Counted from the first letter of the stretch, positions 1-13,135 are shown. The stretch is 64,000 nt of DNA from Rhodeus uyekii (GCA_037043235.1 JAWRVZ010000238.1:226001-290000), one strand, 5' to 3'. Notes: a model not told the origin generated them from the sequence alone. Numbers and translations: made by a program.

Positions 1-510
1 ATACCTGGCAAGATATCTATAGCACAGTCGTAGGGACGATGCGGAGGAAGAGAAGCAGCCCGAGACTTACTGAACACTTCCTTCAGGTCGAGGTACTCCG
101 GGGGCACGTTAGACAAATTCGTCGGCTCCTCCTGCAACACAGAACTAGACACAGACGAACATGCAGACACAAGACAAGAGGCATGGCACTGATCACTCCA
201 GTTCATGATGGTGTTGTGTCCCCAGTCAACCCTGGGATTGTGTTTGGCTAACCAGGGATGACCGAGGACGATGGGTACCGAGGGGGAGTCAGTGAGGAAA
301 AAGTCTATGGTCTCAATATGATTACCTGCGGTGGTGAGGCTGAGGGGAATGGTTTTATAAGAAATGTCCGGTAAGCTTTGGCCACCTAGGGCGTTGACGG
401 CGATGGGACGTGGGAGAGGTTCGGTGGATATCTTGAGTTGATGTGCAAGAGTGCGATCCATAAGGTTGCCCTCGGCCCCGGAATCCAACAGTGCGTGACA
501 GTGATGTGAA
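1..510 (-). pseudogene. Ty3/gypsy protease and start of reverse transcriptase (partial)
   Basis: Reading the minus strand from about 510 down to 1 gives one frame without stops. It starts with an aspartic-protease active site, LLDSGAEGN (about 490-465), then a flap and second half ending in VLGHPWLAKHNP, then a linker into the pol-start motif EYLDLKEVFSKSRA and LPPHRPYDCAIDILPG, which runs off the window edge. These motifs are typical of teleost Ty3/gypsy polyproteins, in which protease releases the mature proteins and RT/RNase H/integrase follow. The frame is not continuous with gag next to it (see gag). Whether the rest of pol survives lies outside the window. Family assignment is strong; activity cannot be judged. 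Confidence 0.85.
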
Positions 511-1105
511 GAATGAGCTCGTTCCATTTGCAGTCGGCCGCGAGTGTCCGGAACTCAATGGAATAATCCGAAACTGAACGGTTTCCTTGTCTCAGATCCG
601 ACAGTTTGCGTGCTGCCTCGCGACCGACCGCTGACCGGTCAAAGACTCTTCTCATCTCCTCTGAGAAGGTCTGGAACGAGGAGCAGCAAGGGTCTTGGTT
701 CTCCCACACCGCCGTTCCCCATTTAGCTGCTCGTCCTGAGAGCAGCGTTATGACCAGGGCTACTTTGGCTTGTTCGGATGCATATGTCTGTGGCTGGAGA
801 GAAAAAAATACTGAGCATTTAGTGAGAAATGGTCTGCATGCATCAGGCTCACCGGCATAACGTTCCGGGGGTGGAAGATGTGGTTCCTGCTGCCCTGCGG
901 GACGGCTGGTGGTGGGGGGAGCTGGCGGTGGGGCTTGCGCAGCGGGAACAGGCATTTGTTGAAGTGTATTGGTGAGCTCGGACACCTGCGCCACCAACGT
1001 TTGTACGGCGCGCCCAGTGGCCAGCATCTGTTCTTCTTGCTGGTCTAGGCGCGCCATGTTGCTGGATACAAAATCCTGCCAGCTGGGGTTACTTGCTGAA
1101 TCCAT
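511..1105 (-). pseudogene. Ty3/gypsy gag, internally deleted
   Basis: The minus-strand frame starts at ATG 1105-1103, just inside the LTR. It opens with an N-terminal helix-forming segment (MDSASNPSWQDFVSSNMARL), followed by a Pro/Ala-rich linker and the retrotransposon gag core (PPPERYAGEPDACRPFLTKC, then LSGRAAKWGTAVWE and SDLRQGNRSVSDYSIEFRTL). This is the capsid-type region of teleost gypsy elements. Just after FRTLAADCKWNE the sequence jumps into protease, so the C-terminal gag part with the expected CCHC zinc knuckle is missing. The frame then passes into protease in the wrong phase. I read this as an internal deletion, making the copy defective. Confidence 0.85.
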
Positions 1106-1122
1106 GGTGGGTCGAGTCGTTC

Positions 1123-1543
1123 TGTCAGGGAGAGTCAGAGACGGATTCAATAGCAAGATGATGAAGTTTATTGGAACACAAATGAGAAAAGTCCGGGAAA
1201 TGGCTGGCGGTGACGCAGGGACTCAAAGGGCTCGACGGTGAAGACAGAGTGCGGTGAATAATCCCAGTGTGGTGGTGAACGTGAACGCCGGACAACAGGA
1301 AACACAGGAACACAGGAACACGATGTTACAGGACCACAGGAAAGGCAGGCACGGGATCACAGGGAGAACAACGACTCGACAACATGGTGAGGGTGAGAAG
1401 GGAACTAAATAGGCAGAGCAGATTGATGTCAGGTGCGAAGGATAACGATGATGAGTGAGTGATCAGCGACCACGCCTCCCACACTCACCTCACATACACC
1501 CACAGGCAGTAACTAGGAGACAACGAATTCATGAATCGTGACA
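1123..1543 (-). repeat. LTR of the Ty3/gypsy element
   Basis: The LTR starts TGTCACGATTC (from 1543 downward) and ends CTCCCTGACA (1123-1127), so it has TG...CA ends and lies directly upstream of the gag start on the minus strand. A polyadenylation signal (CAATAAAC) lies near 1165-1175. It is the 5' LTR of the gag-pol remnant; the 3' LTR would be outside the window. Confidence 0.8.
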
Positions 1544-3239
1544 GTGAGTGGCTGTCGATGCGGCAATGGCTCACCAAGCTCGTAATCCACTAAATGAGTT
1601 GGTGGGTTGATCCATCTCCGTGGACGCACAACAGGCACTTCTCTCTCAGGTTGAGACATCTCTGTAGCAATTCCCCGATCCGGCTCGAAGGACCATGAAA
1701 AATCTAGTGATTCTGAACTCTTATTGTCTGGTTCGGGTTGGATGAAGGCTACAGTTTGTCCGGTCAGAACAATGACGCCTCACTCAGGTAATAATCCAAA
1801 TTGGGTATTTATTAAAGTGCACAGATGTGTGGTTCTGTAAATACAAATACAAATACAAATATAACTAAACAAATATATAAAGCACAAAACAATATTACAA
1901 TCGTTATACGTAAACAAATGATTGAGTAACTAGATGTGTGTGTATGTTCAATACAGTGTATGCAACTATGTGTGCGCTAACGCGCACGAGCTCTGCGCAT
2001 GCCTACTGCAGCGCACGGCCGAACTAAAATGTAAACAACTTGAGCGCATGCGCAGTATCTGTGGTGCGGCCGTGTATCCGCGACTATACAGAGAATATAC
2101 AGAATACCGACCGTGAATAACATATAGAAACATAACAGTAATAATGTCTAAGCAACAACATATGATTAGTAAACAACTTAAATGTAAACATGGTCACAGG
2201 CGGAATAGCGCTCATCGCGTATATATACATGAATATGAATATGAATATATTCAACAGTTGTGTGATTACTTACAGTGTAAGGCACGCACACGCACGATAT
2301 ATAAAACCTCTAGGATTTGCACTAATACCCTGTATTTAACTTTATAAACTATGTACAAACTTCAGCCGATCTTTTTTCCCTTTAGCATCCGTCAACTCTC
2401 TCAGTCACTTAGCGAACTCCGATGGAAAGTTTCTGGAATAGTCCATTTCGCGGTGAATGACAGGGATGGCTGGAATAGTCCATTTAAGCAGGGGAACACT
2501 TTTTACAGCCTATCTTTAGAAATGCACAACACAGATCGCATTCAAAACACAAAACGCGAAATAAACTACACCTCGTATCATAATAAGATTAATATTGTCA
2601 ACATTTCATTAAAATACTGAGATATATTCAACATCATACAGCAGCAAATAGTTAGAAATCCATCTTTCTTACCTGTTCAGAATAGAGTGGGACTGATTGA
2701 AAGGCGTCAGCTCCTCTCATTCAAACTGTAGCCAATCAACAGCGAGCATTTATTGAGTGACCAATGAAATCACATCTTCACGAAGACTCAATTTCCCAGA
2801 CTTCTGTGACTTTGAAAACCAGCAATTAAAGTAGTAGTTAATCATATTAATGTTAATTTATATTACCATATTTTGCATTAATTTAAGTTGGCATTAAAAA
2901 AAAAATGTCAAAAGTGATGTTTAGTAATTAGACATCTCTTCTATGTCAGTCATAATAACTCCCTGCATTTTCTATCTCAAAAAATCATGGGAATTCAGAA
3001 GTGTAGTAATTTTTTTGCTATTCAGTCACATTTACCTATATTGACATTCACCTTGCTAATCTACCTTATATTATAACCCAAACCCTAACCAGAAAATGTG
3101 AAAGAGTCCCCTCTCTCTGTTGTAAAAATGTAATGATGATCAATCATCAGTAATGATGCAAGCATTAATGAGAAGTTGTATTTTATACGTTTAAAAGTAA
3201 TTCATTCCCCAAACGATAACAATTCAATTGGAACAGAAG
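1544..3239. other. No gene recognised; AT-rich repeat-like sequence
   Basis: No frame has recognisable protein similarity. There is a short imperfect AAATAC run near 1838-1865 and CpG-containing, promoter-like stretches near 1980-2110. The segment may hold a second LTR or another repeat, but I found no matching ends. Confidence 0.4.
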
Positions 3240-3287
3240 CCAGTACACTGGCAAACCAAACTCTGGTACCATAGTTTTCGTTTCGTT

Positions 3288-3359
3288 CCTAAGGATGAAA
3301 TAACATATATAAATAATTTTTATCATTTTTTTATTTAGATATGTTATTTCATCCATAGG
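3288..3359. repeat. Inverted repeat hairpin
   Basis: A 21-bp arm at 3288-3308 (starts CCTAAGGATG) is matched in reverse by 3339-3359 with one mismatch, around a 30-bp AT-rich loop. It could be a tiny MITE. It is followed by a TA microsatellite at about 3380-3400. Confidence 0.7.
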
Positions 3360-4084
3360 AATTAAACAAAAAACAATATATATATATATATATATATATG
3401 TTGGAAAGTGGTTGCTGGTGTAACTGGAGTGGTTGCTAGGGTGTTGCTAAGCAGTTGCTAGGGTAACCAGAGTGGCTGCTAGGCTGTTGCTAGGTGGTTG
3501 CTAGGGTAACCGGAGTGGTTGCTAGGGCGTTGCTAGGCAGTTGCTAGGGTATTTTGGGTGGTTGCTAGGCAGTTGCTAGGGTAACCAAAATGGTTGCTAT
3601 GGTGTTGCTAGGTGGTTGCTAGAGTATCCTGGGTGGTTGCTATGGTGTTCCTAGGTGGTTGCTTCAGTTACCAGGGTGGTTGCTAGGGTGTTGCTAGGTG
3701 GTTGCTAGGATATCCTGAGTGGTTGCTAAGGTGTTGCTAGGGTAAACAGGGTGGTTGCTAGGGCGTTGCTAGGCAGTTGCTAGGGTATTTTGGGTGGTTG
3801 CTAGGTAGTTGCTAGGGTATCTGGGGCGGTTGCTAGGCTGTTATTAGGTGGTTGCTAGGGTATCCTGAGTGGTTGCTAGGCAGTTGCTAGGGTATTTTGG
3901 GTGGTTACTAGGCAGTTGCTAGGGTAAACAGGGTGGTTGCTAGGGCGTTGCTAGGGTATTTTGGGTGGCTGCTAGGAAGTTGCTAGGGTATCTGGGGCGG
4001 TTGCTAGGGTTTTGCTGGGTGGTTGCTAGGGTAACTGGGGTGGTTTCTAGGCAGTTGCTAGGGTATCCAGGGTGGTTGCTAGGA

Positions 4085-5024
4085 TGTTACTAGGTAGTTG
4101 TGAGGTCTTCTGGGTAGTTACTATGGCATTCCTAGCACAATAGTCAATAGAGCCAACCCCCATGTCTCTACGACACTCAGAAGCAGAGATATAGGTCTGG
4201 CTAAATGGTTGCTAGGGTTCTCTATTTGGTTGCTAAGGAGTGGCTTCACTGCTACAGTGATGTTACTCCAAAGGCTCCTTGTGAGTATGAACGATAAACC
4301 AACCACTACGCCTCTACGACATTCAGAACTGAAGATATCTCGTTTTGCATTTGGTTGCTAAGGTGCTTGATAATGGTTGCTAGGGCGTGGCTAGGACGTG
4401 TTGAAGACATTGATGATTGGCAGTTTGCTGCCCCGAGTCAAACAAGCCCGTCCTCAAATTTCTATGACTTTTCTATCCAGACATAGAAGTCGATCTATTT
4501 GAATGGAAGTCTATTGGAAGGGTTGCTAAGGTGGTCTAAATGGTTGCTAGGGCGTGGCTTAATAGCTTCACTGTGATCCTGAGACACTCATTGGTCGCCT
4601 GAGTAAAATGAGCCCTCCCCCTTGTCTCTGTGACGCTGTGATGCAGACCTATATTCAATTCAAAATCCCTATGCAATTTGCCATAGTAGATGCTGTTTCA
4701 TGGGACGGCCTTCCCCATTCATCTCTATGGGGCAAATTTGGGCAGCTCTAGAACCCCAGGGGTACAACTTTCACCCCATTGTGTGGTATGATTTTACAGA
4801 GGCTGTCACCCTATTCAAATGTGGCGAGTTTCATCTTTTTACAAATTCCTCGCTCCGACTAATTAATCGTCAAAGTTCGTCGCAATGTTAAGTCAATAGG
4901 ATTTTTCGGCTCTTTTGGCGTCCCTGGGGCGAACACCGTACCCCCGATCCCTTAGAAAAGATATAGCAACTCGGGCCTGTAGCACTAAAGCTGTAGGAGG
5001 AGATAGCGTGAAAAGTTTTGTACA

Positions 5025-5060
<36 letters not shown>

Positions 5061-5340
5061 GTTTATTAGCATTTCAGTAAGTTGGCTGCTTCTCAGCCAA
5101 CTTAATAATAAGTTTATTAGCATTTCAATATGTTGGCTGCTTCTCAGCCAACTTAATAATGAGTTTATTAGAATATCAGCAAGTTGACTGCTTCTCAGCC
5201 AACTTAACTAGAGAGGATGAAGTTCGTCGAGACAAACTTTAGAAGTTGGCTGAGAATGTTGCACCGGAAACGTTAATTTTGCATGTTGGTAGCACAATTT
5301 AACATTAACTACGAAATACGGTACGAAACCAGAAATTAAC
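4085..5340. repeat. Higher-order block B, copy 1
   Basis: A ~1.26-kb block that starts at a degenerate repeat (GTTACTAGGTAGTTGTGAGG) and ends GAAATTAAC just before the minisatellite resumes. It contains isolated GGTTGCTAGGG units, an (AAT)n run of about 11 units near 5026-5059, and three 51-bp-spaced hairpins. Its 60-90-codon frames recur in every copy and look non-coding. Confidence 0.9.
5079..5205. repeat. Three tandem hairpins inside block B
   Basis: A 25-bp hairpin (AAGTTGGCTG, loop CTTCT, CAGCCAACTT) lies at 5079-5103 and recurs with small changes at about 5130-5154 and 5181-5205, a 51-bp period. The spacers read AATAATAAGTTTATTAGCAT or close variants. The same trio is present in blocks B2, B3 and B4, and a diverged pair lies near 15594-15662. 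Confidence 0.9.
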
Positions 5341-6238
5341 AGGTTGCTAAGGTGTTCTAGGTGGTTGCTAGGCAGTATCTAGGGTATCCGGGTGGTTGTT
5401 TGGGTGTTGCTAGGTGGTTGCTAGGGTAACCAGAGTGGTTGCTAGGGTGTTGCTAGGGAAACCAGGGTGGTTGCTAGACATCCTGGGTGGTTGCTATGAT
5501 AACAAGAGTGGTTGCTAGGATGTTGCTAAGCAGTTGCTAGGGTATCCTGGGTGGTTGCTAGGGTCTTGCTAGGTGGTTGCTACGGTAGCCAGAGTGGTTG
5601 CTATGGTGTTGCTAGGTGGTTGCTAGGGTAACTGGGCTGGTTGCTAGCGTAACCGGTTTGGTTGCTAGGTTGTAGCTTGGCGGTTGCTAGGGTAACCGGA
5701 GTGGTTGCTAGGGTGTTGCTATGCAGTTGCTAGGGTATTTTGGGTGGTTGGTAGGCAGTTGCTAGGGTAGCTAGGGTGGTTGCTAGGCAGTTGCTAGGGT
5801 ATCCAGGGTGGTTGCAAGGGTGTTGCTAGGCGGTTGCTACGGTAACCGGGGTGGTTACTAGGGTGTTGCTAGGTGGTTGCTAGGATATTTTGGGATGTTG
5901 CTAGGTGGTTGCTAGGGTAACCGGAGTGGTTGCTAGGGCGTTGCTAGGCAGTTGCTAGGGTATTTTGGGTGGTTGCTAGGCAGTTGCTAGGGTAACCAAA
6001 ATGGTTGCTATGGTGTTGCTAGGTGGTTGCTAGAGTATCCTGGGTGGTTGCTATGGTGTTCCTAGGTGGTTGCTTCAGTTACCAGGGTGGTTGCTAGGGT
6101 GTTGCTAGGTGGTTGCTAGGATATCCTGATTGGTTGCTAAGGTGTTGCCAGGGTATCTGGCGTGGTTGCTAGGGTGTTGCTAGGCAGTTGCTAGGGTATC
6201 CGGGGTGGTTGCTAGGGTATTTGGGGTGGTTGCTAGGA

Positions 6239-6772
6239 TGTTACTAGGTAGTTGTGAGGTGTTATGGGTAGTTACTATGGCATTCCTGGCACAATTTAAC
6301 ACTTCGCTAATCACTATTAGCATGTAGCTATTCACTGCTAGCATGTGTAGCATGTTGACAGCTCTGTTTGCTAGCATGAGTCAATAGAACCAAACCCCAT
6401 GTCTCTATGGCACTCTGATCCAGAGATATAGGTCTGGCTAAACGGTTGCTAGGGTACTCTGTTTGGTTGTTAGGGAGTGGTTCCATAGTGATCCTGAGAC
6501 ACGCATTGGTTGCCTGATTAAAAAGAGCCCTCCCCCTTGAGTGTACGATACTGTGATGCAGAGTTATGTTCAAAACAAAATTCCTATGTAAGTTACCATG
6601 AAACATGCAGGAACTGAAACAGGAAACAGGAAGCGCAAGCACTTCCTGTTTCCTGTCCAGGATTATAAATATTAAGTAGAATGGCATCATCCTTGATTCT
6701 CATTGGATGAGAGACAGTTATAGAACCGCCCCTGCACTGACTCTCAGCAGCTGCAGTGTTTAGATTTGAATT
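6239..6772. repeat. Higher-order block D, copy 1
   Basis: A ~534-bp block that starts like block B and shares its GATATAGGTCTGGCTAAA, GATCCTGAGACAC and AGAGCCCTCCCCCTTG segments. It then diverges and ends TTTGAATT before the minisatellite resumes. D looks like a shortened, diverged sister of B. Confidence 0.85.
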
Positions 6773-7678
6773 GCCAGGGTAACCAGAGTGGTTGCTAGGC
6801 GGTTGCTAGGGTAACTGGGCTGGTTGCTAGGGTAACCGGTTTGGTTGCTAGGTTGTAGCTTGGCGGTTGCTAGGGTAACCGGAGTGGTTGCTAGGGTGTT
6901 GCTATGCAGTTGCTAGGGTATTTTGGGTGGTTGGTAGGCAGTTGCTAGGGTAGCTAGGGTGGTTGCTAGGCAGTTGCTAGGGTATCCAGGGTGGTTGCAA
7001 GGGTGTTGCTAGGCGGTTGCTACGGTAACCGGGGTGGTTACTAGGGTGTTGCTAGGTGGTTGCTAGGATATTTTGGGATGTTGCTAGGTGGTTGCTAGGG
7101 TAACCGGAGTGGTTGCTAGGGCGTTGCTAGGCAGTTTCTAGGGTATTTTGGGTGGTTGCTAGGCAGTTGCTAGGGTAACCAAAATGGTTGCTATGGTGTT
7201 GCTAGGTGGTTGCTAGAGTATCCTGGGTGGTTGCTATGGTGTTCCTAGGTGGTTGCTTCAGTTACCAGGGTGGTTGCTAGGGTGTTGCTAGGTGGTTGCT
7301 AGGATATCCTGAGTGGTTGCTAAGGTGTTGCTAGGGTAAACAGGGTGGTTGCTAGGGCGTTGCTAGGCAGTTGCTAGGGTATTTTGGGTGGTTGCTAGGT
7401 AGTTGCTAGGGTATCTGGGGCGGTTGCTAGGCTGTTATTAGGTGGTTGCTAGGGTATACTGAGTGGTTGCTAGGCAGTTGCTAGGGTATTTTGGGTGGTT
7501 ACTAGGCAGTTGCTAGGGTAAACAGGGTGGTTGCTAGGGCGTTGCTAGGGTATTTTGGGTGGCTGCTAGGAAGTTGCTAGGGTATCTGGGGCGGTTGCTA
7601 GGGTTTTTCTGGGTGGTTGCTAGGGTAACTGGGGTGGTTGCTAGGCAGTTGCTAGGGTATCCAGGGTGGTTGCTAGGA

Positions 7679-8618
7679 TGTTACTAGGTAGTTGTGAGGT
7701 CTTCTGGGTAGTTACTATGGCATTCCTAGCACAATAGTCAATAGAGCCAACCCCCATGTCTCTACGACACTCAGAAGCAGAGATATAGGTCTGGCTAAAT
7801 GGTTGCTAGGGTTCTCTATTTGGTTGCTAAGGAGTGGCTTCACTGCTACAGTGATGTTACTCCAAAGGCTCCTTGTGAGTATGAACGATAAACCAACCAC
7901 TACGCCTCTACGACATTCAGAACTGAAGATATCTCGCTTTGCATTTGGTTGCTAAGGTGCTTGATAATGGTTGCTAGGGCGTGGCTAGGACGTGTTGAAG
8001 ACATTGATGATTGGCAGTTTGCTGCCCCGAGTCAAACAAGCCCGTCCTCAAATTTCTATGACTTTTCTATCCAGACATAGAAGTCGATCTATTTGAATGG
8101 AAGTCTATTGGAAGGGTTGCTAAGGTGGTCTAAATGGTTGCTAGGGCGTGGCTTAATAGCTTCACTGTGATCCTGAGACACTCATTGGTCGCCTGAGTAA
8201 AATGAGCCCTCCCCCTTGTCTCTGTGACGCTGTGATGCAGACATATATTCAATTCAAAATCCCTATGCAATTTGCCATAGTAGATGCTGTTTCATGGGAT
8301 GGCCTTCCCCATTCATCTCTATGGGGCAAATTTGGGCAGCTCTAGAACCCCAGGGGTACAACTTTCACCCCATTGTGTGGTATGATTTTACAGAGGCTGT
8401 CACCCTATTCAAATGTGGCGAGTTTCATCTTTTTACAAATTCCTCGCTCCGACTAATTAATCGTCAAAGTTCGTCGCAATGTTAAGTCAATAGGATTTTT
8501 CGGCTCTTTTGGCGTCCCTGGGGCGAACACCGTACCCCCGATCCCTTAGAAAAGATATAGCAACTCGGGCCTGTAGCACTAAAGCTGTAGGAGGAGATAG
8601 CGTGAAAATTTTTGTACA

Positions 8619-8675
<57 letters not shown>

Positions 8676-8955
8676 GTTTATTAGCATTTCAGTAAGTTGG
8701 CTGCTTCTCAGCCAACTTAATAATAAGTTTATTAGCATTTCAATATGTTGGCTGCTTCTCAGCCAACTTAATAATGAGTTTATTAGAATATCAGCAAGTT
8801 GACTGCTTCTCAGCCAACTTAACTAGAGAGGATGAAGTTCGTCGAGACAAACTTTAGAAGTTGGCTGAGAATGTTGCACCGGAAACGTTAATTTTGCATG
8901 TTGGTAGCACAATTTAACATTAACTACGAAATACGGTACGAAACCAGAAATTAAC
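7679..8955. repeat. Higher-order block B, copy 2
   Basis: Nearly identical to B1. The main difference is a longer (AAT)n run, about 18 units near 8621-8675. Confidence 0.9.
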
Positions 8956-9360
8956 AGGTTGCTAAGGTGTTCTAGGTGGTTGCTAGGCAGTATCTAGGGT
9001 ATCCGGGTGGTTGTTTGGGTGTTGCTAGGTGGTTGCTAGGGTAACCAGAGTGGTTGCTACGGTGTTGCCAGGGAAACCAGGGTGGTTGCTAGACATCCTG
9101 GGTGGTTGCTATGGTAACAAGAGTGGTTGCTAGGATGTTGCTAAGCAGTTGCTAGGGTATCCTGGGTGGTTGCTAGGGTCTTGCTAGGTGGTTGCTAGGG
9201 TAGCCAGAGTGCTTGCTATGGTGTTGCTAGGTGGTTGCTAGGGTATCCTGGGTGGTTGCTAGGGTGTTGCTAGGGTATCTGGCGTGGTTGCTAGGGTGTT
9301 GCTAGGCAGTTGCTAGGGTATCCGGGGTGGTTGCTAGGGTATTTGGGGTGGTTGCTAGGA

Positions 9361-9894
9361 TGTTACTAGGTAGTTGTGAGGTGTTATGGGTAGTTACTAT
9401 GGCATTCCTGGCACAATTTAACACTTCGCTAATCACTATTAGCATGTAGCTATTCACTGCTAGCATGTGTAGCATGTTGACAGCTCTGTTTGCTAGCATG
9501 AGTCAATAGAACCAAACCCCATGTCTCTATGGCACTCTGATCCAGAGATATAGGTCTGGCTAAACGGTTGCTAGGGTACTCTGTTTGGTTGTTAGGGAGT
9601 GGTTCCATAGTGATCCTGAGACACGCATTGGTTGCCTGATTAAAAAGAGCCCTCCCCCTTGAGTGTACGATACTGTGATGCAGAGTTATGTTCAAAACAA
9701 AATTCCTATGTAAGTTACCATGAAACATGCAGGAACTGAAACAGGAAACAGGAAGCGCAAGCACTTCCTGTTTCCTGTCCAGGATTATAAATATTAAGTA
9801 GAATGGCATCATCCTTGATTCTCATTGGATGAGAGACAGTTATAGAACCGCCCCTGCACTGACTCTCAGCAGCTGCAGTGTTTAGATTTGAATT
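9361..9894. repeat. Higher-order block D, copy 2
   Basis: Almost identical to the D copy at 6239-6772, including the tract with CACTTCCTGTTTCCTGTCC. Confidence 0.85.
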
Positions 9895-10747
9895 GCCAGG
9901 GTAACCAGAGTGGTTGCTAGGCGGTTGCTAGGGTAACTGGGCTGGTTGCTAGGGTAACCGGTTTGGTTGCTAGGTTGTAGCTTGGCGGTTGCTAGGGTAA
10001 CCGGAGTGGTTGCTAGGGTGTTGCTATGCAGTTGCTAGGGTATTTTGGGTGGTTGGTAGGCAGTTGCTAGGGTAGCTAGGGTGGTTGCTAGGCAGTTGCT
10101 AGGGTATCCAGGGTGGTTGCAAGGGTGTTGCTAGGCGGTTGCTACGGTAACCGGGGTGGTTACTAGGGTGTTGCTAGGTGGTTGCTAGGATATTTTGGGA
10201 TGTTGCTAGGTGGTTGCTAGGGTAACCGGAGTGGTTGCTAGGGCGTTGCTAGGCAGTTTCTAGGGTATTTTGGGTGGTTGCTAGGCAGTTGCTAGGGTAA
10301 CCAAAATGGTTGCTATGGTGTTGCTAGGTGGTTGCTAGAGTATCCTGGGTGGTTGCTAAGGTGTTCCTAGGTGGTTGCTTCAGTTACCAGGGTGGTTGCT
10401 AGGGTGTTGCTAGGTGGTTGCTAGGATATCCTGAGTGGTTGCTAAGGTGTTGCTAGGGTAAACAGGGTGGTTGCTAGGGCGTTGCTAGGCAGTTGCTAGG
10501 GTATTTTGGGTGGTTGCTAGGTAGTTGCTAGGGTATCTGGGGCGGTTGCTAGGCTGTTATTAGGTGGTTGCTAGGGTATCCTGAGTGGTTGCTAGGCAGT
10601 TGCTAGGGTATTTTGGGTGGTTACTAGGCAGTTGCTAGGGTAAACAGGGTGGTTGCTAGGGCGTTGCTAGGGTATTTTGGGTGGCTGCTAGGAAGTTGCT
10701 AGGGTATCTGGGGCGGTTGCTAGGGTTTTGCTGGGTGGTTGCTAGGA

Positions 10748-11687
10748 TGTTACTAGGTAGTTGTGAGGTCTTCTGGGTAGTTACTATGGCATTCCTAGCA
10801 CAATAGTCAATAGAGCCAACCCCCATGTCTCTACGACACTCAGAAGCAGAGATATAGGTCTGGCTAAATGGTTGCTAGGGTTCTCTATTTGGTTGCTAAG
10901 GAGTGGCTTCACTGCTACAGTGATGTTACTCCAAAGGCTCCTTGTGAGTATGAACGATAAACCAACCACTACGCCTCTACGACATTCAGAACTGAAGATA
11001 TCTCGCTTTGCATTTGGTTGCTAAGGTGCTTGATAATGGTTGCTAGGGCGTGGCTAGGACGTGTTGAAGACATTGATGATTGGCAGTTTGCTGCCCCGAG
11101 TCAAACAAGCCCGTCCTCAAATTTCTATGACTTTTCTATCCAGACATAGAAGTCGATCTATTTGAATGGAAGTCTATTGGAAGGGTTGCTAAGGTGGTCT
11201 AAATGGTTGCTAGGGCGTGGCTTAATAGCTTCACTGTGATCCTGAGACACTCATTGGTCGCCTGAGTAAAATGAGCCCTCCCCCTTGTCTCTGTGACGCT
11301 GTGATGCAGACCTATATTCAATTCAAAATCCCTATGCAATATGCCATAGTAGATGCTGTTTCATGGGACGGCCTTCCCCATTCATCTCTATGGGGCAAAT
11401 TTGGGCAGCTCTAGAACCCCAGGGGTACAACTTTCACCCCATTGTGTGGTATGATTTTACAGAGGCTGTCACCCTATTCAAATGTGGCGAGTTTCATCTT
11501 TTTACAAATTCCTCGCTCCGACTAATTAATCGTCAAAGTTCGTCGCAATGTTAAGTCAATAGGATTTTTCGGCTCTTTTGGCGTCCCTGGGGCGAACACC
11601 GTACCCCCGATCCCTTAGAAAAGATATAGCAACTCGGGCCTGTAGCACTAAAGCTGTAGGAGGAGATAGCGTGAAAATTTTTGTACA

Positions 11688-11732
<45 letters not shown>

Positions 11733-12012
11733 GTTTATTAGCATTTCAGTAAGTTGGCTGCTTCTCAGCCAACTTAATAATAAGTTTATTAGCATTTCAA
11801 TATGTTGGCTGCTTCTCAGCCAACTTAATAATAAGTTTATTAGAATATCAGCAAGTTGACTGCTTCTCAGCCAACTTAACTAGAGAGGATGAAGTTCGTC
11901 GAGACAAACTTTAGAAGTTGGCTGAGAATGTTGCACCGGAAACGTTAATTTTGCATGTTGGTAGCACAATTTAACATTAACTACGAAATACGGTACGAAA
12001 CCAGAAATTAAC
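10748..12012. repeat. Higher-order block B, copy 3
   Basis: Nearly identical to B1 and B2, with about 14 AAT units. It is followed by about 1.1 kb of plain minisatellite with no D block, so the higher-order unit is shorter here. Confidence 0.9.
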
Positions 12013-13135
12013 AGGTTGCTAAGGTGTTCTAGGTGGTTGCTAGGCAGTATCTAGGGTATCCGGGTGGTTGTTTGGGTGTTGCTAGGTGGTTGCTAGGGTA
12101 ACCAGAGTGGTTGCTAGGGTGTTGCTAGGGAAACCAGGGTGGTTGCTAGACATCCTGGGTGGTTGCTATGATAACAAGAGTGGTTGCTAGGATGTTGCTA
12201 AGCAGTTGCTAGGGTATCCTGGGTGGTTGCTAGGGTCTTGCTAGGTGGTTGCTACGGTAGCCAGAGTGGTTGCTATGGTGTTGCTAGGTGGTTGCTAGGG
12301 TAACTGGGCTGGTTGCTAGCGTAACCGGTTTGGTTGCTAGGTTGTAGCTTGGCAGTTGCTAGGGTAACCGGAGTGGTTGCTAGGGTGTTGCTATGCAGTT
12401 GCTAGGGTATTTTGGGTGGTTGGTAGGCAGTTGCTAGGGTAGCTAGGGTGGTTGCTAGGCAGTTGCTAGGGTATCCAGGGTGGTTGCAAGGGTGTTGCTA
12501 GGCGGTTGCTACGGTAACCGGGGTGGTTACTAGGGTGTTGCTAGGTGGTTGCTAGGGTAACCGGAGTGGTTGCTAGGGCGTTGCTAGGCAGTTTCTAGGG
12601 TATTTTGGGTGGTTGCTAGGCAGTTGCTAGGGTAACCAAAATGGTTGCTATGGTGTTGCTAGGTGGTTGCTAGAGTATCCTGGGTGGTTGCTATGGTGTT
12701 CCTAGGTGGTTGCTTCAGTTACCAGGGTGGTTGCTAGGGTGTTGCTAGGTGGTTGCTAGGATATCCTGAGTGGTTGCTAAGGTGTTGCTAGGGTAAACAG
12801 GGTGGTTGCTAGGGCGTTGCTAGGCAGTTGCTAGGGTATTTTGGGTGGTTGCTAGGTAGTTGCTAGGGTATCTGGGGCGGTTGCTAGGCTGTTATTAGGT
12901 GGTTGCTAGGGTATCCTGAGTGGTTGCTAGGCAGTTGCTAGGGTATTTTGGGTGGTTACTAGGCAGTTGCTAGGGTAAACAGGGTGGTTGCTAGGGCGTT
13001 GCTAGGGTATTTTGGGTGGCTGCTAGGAAGTTGCTAGGGTATCTGGGGCGGTTGCTAGGGTTTTGCTGGGTGGTTGCTAGGGTAACTGGGGTGGTTGCTA
13101 GGCAGTTGCTAGGGTATCCAGGGTGGTTGCTAGGA

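Noticed and set aside
4915..5187. Asn-rich 90-97-codon frames with a leucine-rich reverse frame, repeated in four blocks
   Set aside because: The Asn/Leu runs are translations of the (AAT)n microsatellite and hairpin repeats; frame length changes only with repeat number.
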